NCBI GenBank assembly: GCA_948759685.1
Contig: CAQBGY010000209.1
Span: 1-6,094 of the forward strand
Origin: an uncultured Eubacterium sp.
GTDB lineage: Bacteria; Bacillota_A; Clostridia; Lachnospirales; Lachnospiraceae
Reading direction: 5' to 3'
DNA length: 6,094 nucleotides
Each line of letters starts with the position of its first letter. Within the stretch, counting starts at the first letter, position 1. Both the position numbers and the translations under genes were made by a program. The notes beneath the pieces are model-generated. The model saw nothing but the letters and a program-made list of their open reading frames with translations. It was not told where the DNA came from and did not search any database. Shown piece by piece: positions 5,515 to 6,094 of this stretch.

Positions 5515-6094
5515 GAAATATTATTTCCTCAAGCTCAAAGAGGATTTTTTTGACCAGCGTGAGATTGTGGTATTGGAAGGTTCAAAAGACGGCATTTTGT
5601 ATGTGAATATCCTGCTCAAGCTGTACCTGAAATCATTACAGCATAACGGGAAACTGCTCTTAAACGAGATGACGCCGCTTTCGGCGGAGATGATAGCACT
5701 GCTTACAAGACATGAGGTAGGCACAGTTGAGAGGGCAATGCGGGCGTTTATGCAGCTTGGTCTTGTGGAAGTCTTGGAGGACAACATCTTTTATATGCCG
5801 GAAATTCAGGAAATGACGGGGAAAGGTTCGTCCGATGGGGAGCGCAAGGCAAGATACCGCAGGCAGAAAGTGGAGGAGAATATGTTGCTTTTGACAGACA
5901 AAAATACTGACATAGGACACAATCGGGACAATGTCCCACTTTTGTCCCAATTGTGTCCACCAGAGATTAGAGATAAGAGTATAGAGAATAGAGATAAGAA
6001 CTTAGATAAAAGAGAGAGTAAGGAACAGGGGCAGTTCCTCATATGCACCAACTTTAGGAAAATTGACAAAGTTGCTGTCTGGGGATTTTACGTT
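5501..6094 (+). CDS. Phage-type replisome organizer, N-terminal part (3' end outside window)
   Basis: The frame is open for 198 codons to the window edge. The N-terminal domain (about 5-105) fits the phage replisome organizer family: KYYFLKLKEDFFDQREI, LYVNILLKLYLKSLQHNGKLL, then a winged-helix-like segment LGLVEVLEDNIFYMPEI. A basic ERKARYRRQK (114-123) follows, then a hydrophilic linker with a repeated heptad (IRDKSIE/NRDKNLD/KRESKEQ). Such proteins bind the origin and recruit the replicative helicase and loader, so the element probably replicates on its own. The start has AGGAAAGGGG upstream and lies 14 nt inside the relaxase gene, implying coupled expression of transfer and replication. 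The linker DNA holds a large inverted repeat and direct repeats that could be the origin. The C-terminal partner-binding part lies outside the window, so integrity cannot be judged. Confidence 0.82.
   Translation, partial: MAENKKYYFLKLKEDFFDQREIVVLEGSKDGILYVNILLKLYLKSLQHNGKLLLNEMTPLSAEMIALLTRHEVGTVERAMRAFMQLGLVEVLEDNIFYMPEIQEMTGKGSSDGERKARYRRQKVEENMLLLTDKNTDIGHNRDNVPLLSQLCPPEIRDKSIENRDKNLDKRESKEQGQFLICTNFRKIDKVAVWGFYV
5915..5958 (+). repeat. 16-bp inverted repeat inside the replisome organizer gene, candidate origin
   Basis: GGACACAATCGGGACA (5915-5930) and TGTCCCAATTGTGTCC (5943-5958) are inverted copies with one mismatch, 12 nt apart. A smaller palindrome, GGGACA-A-TGTCCC (5925-5937), overlaps the left arm, so GGGACA/TGTCCC occurs three times within 24 bp. 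It codes for linker residues, where coding constraint is low. Origins embedded in the initiator gene are established for lambdoid phages; applying this here is inference. Confidence 0.6.
5968..5999 (+). repeat. 21-bp-spaced direct repeat TAGAGATAAGA
   Basis: TAGAGATAAGA occurs at 5968-5978 and 5989-5999, exactly 21 bp (two helical turns, seven codons) apart, with a degenerate third unit in the next 21 bp. The strand is AT-rich and nearly all purine, directly after the inverted repeat, as expected of a duplex-unwinding region. It may instead only reflect the E/K/R/D/I-rich linker it encodes. Confidence 0.5.

Larger units (their letters stand above)
2530..6094 (+). mobile_element. Integrative mobilizable/conjugative element, left part (right end outside window)
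   Basis: The run of a sigma-like regulator, conjugative-transposon HTH protein, DUF3847-type protein, oriT, MobQ relaxase and replisome organizer is a recognised arrangement in mobilizable elements of gut Firmicutes. All genes are co-oriented and tightly spaced. The left limit is set only by the end of the ilvC terminator region. I saw no terminal repeats, integrase or attachment site, so the true end could lie further left, with the amino acid genes as cargo, or the module could be an internal part of a larger conjugative element. Confidence 0.75.

Overview
The window reads as DNA from a Clostridia-type Bacillota, probably Lachnospiraceae-like. This rests on low-to-moderate G+C, strong AGGAGG ribosome binding sites, a clostridial-looking short-form ketol-acid reductoisomerase, and a mobilization module of the kind found in gut Firmicutes. 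Every credible gene lies on the + strand. The genus cannot be fixed from the sequence alone.

Region 1 (1-2504) is a branched-chain amino acid block. It holds the 3' part of leuB (cut by the window start), a TrmB-family winged-helix regulator 43 nt downstream, and a complete ilvC, closed by an intrinsic terminator. Upstream of ilvC an imperfect inverted repeat sits 2 bp before a TATAAT hexamer. This makes the TrmB-like protein a candidate local regulator of ilvC, possibly of the whole block.

Region 2 (about 2530-3273) is the regulatory module of an integrative mobilizable or conjugative element. It has a sigma-70 region-4-like protein and an overlapping small helix-turn-helix protein of the conjugative-transposon type (compare Tn916 orf7/orf8), followed by a terminator. 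The Shine-Dalgarno and start codon of the sigma-like gene can both be paired into one RNA hairpin, suggesting translational control at entry to the module.

Region 3 (3334-6094) is the mobilization-replication module. It has a DUF3847-type small coiled-coil protein, a roughly 190-bp palindrome-rich origin of transfer with an exact IncQ/MobQ-type nic core (TAAGTGCGCCCT), a MobA/MobL (MobQ) HUH relaxase, and, overlapping it by 14 nt, the start of a phage-type replisome organizer that runs off the right edge. That last gene carries a 16-bp inverted repeat and 21-bp-spaced direct repeats in its linker, the place where lambda-like origins are embedded.

Together, regions 2 and 3 look like the left part of a mobilizable, probably self-replicating element beside (or carrying) a leuB-regulator-ilvC locus. 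No integrase, attachment site or type IV secretion gene is visible, so the boundary, and whether the amino acid genes are host or cargo, remain open.
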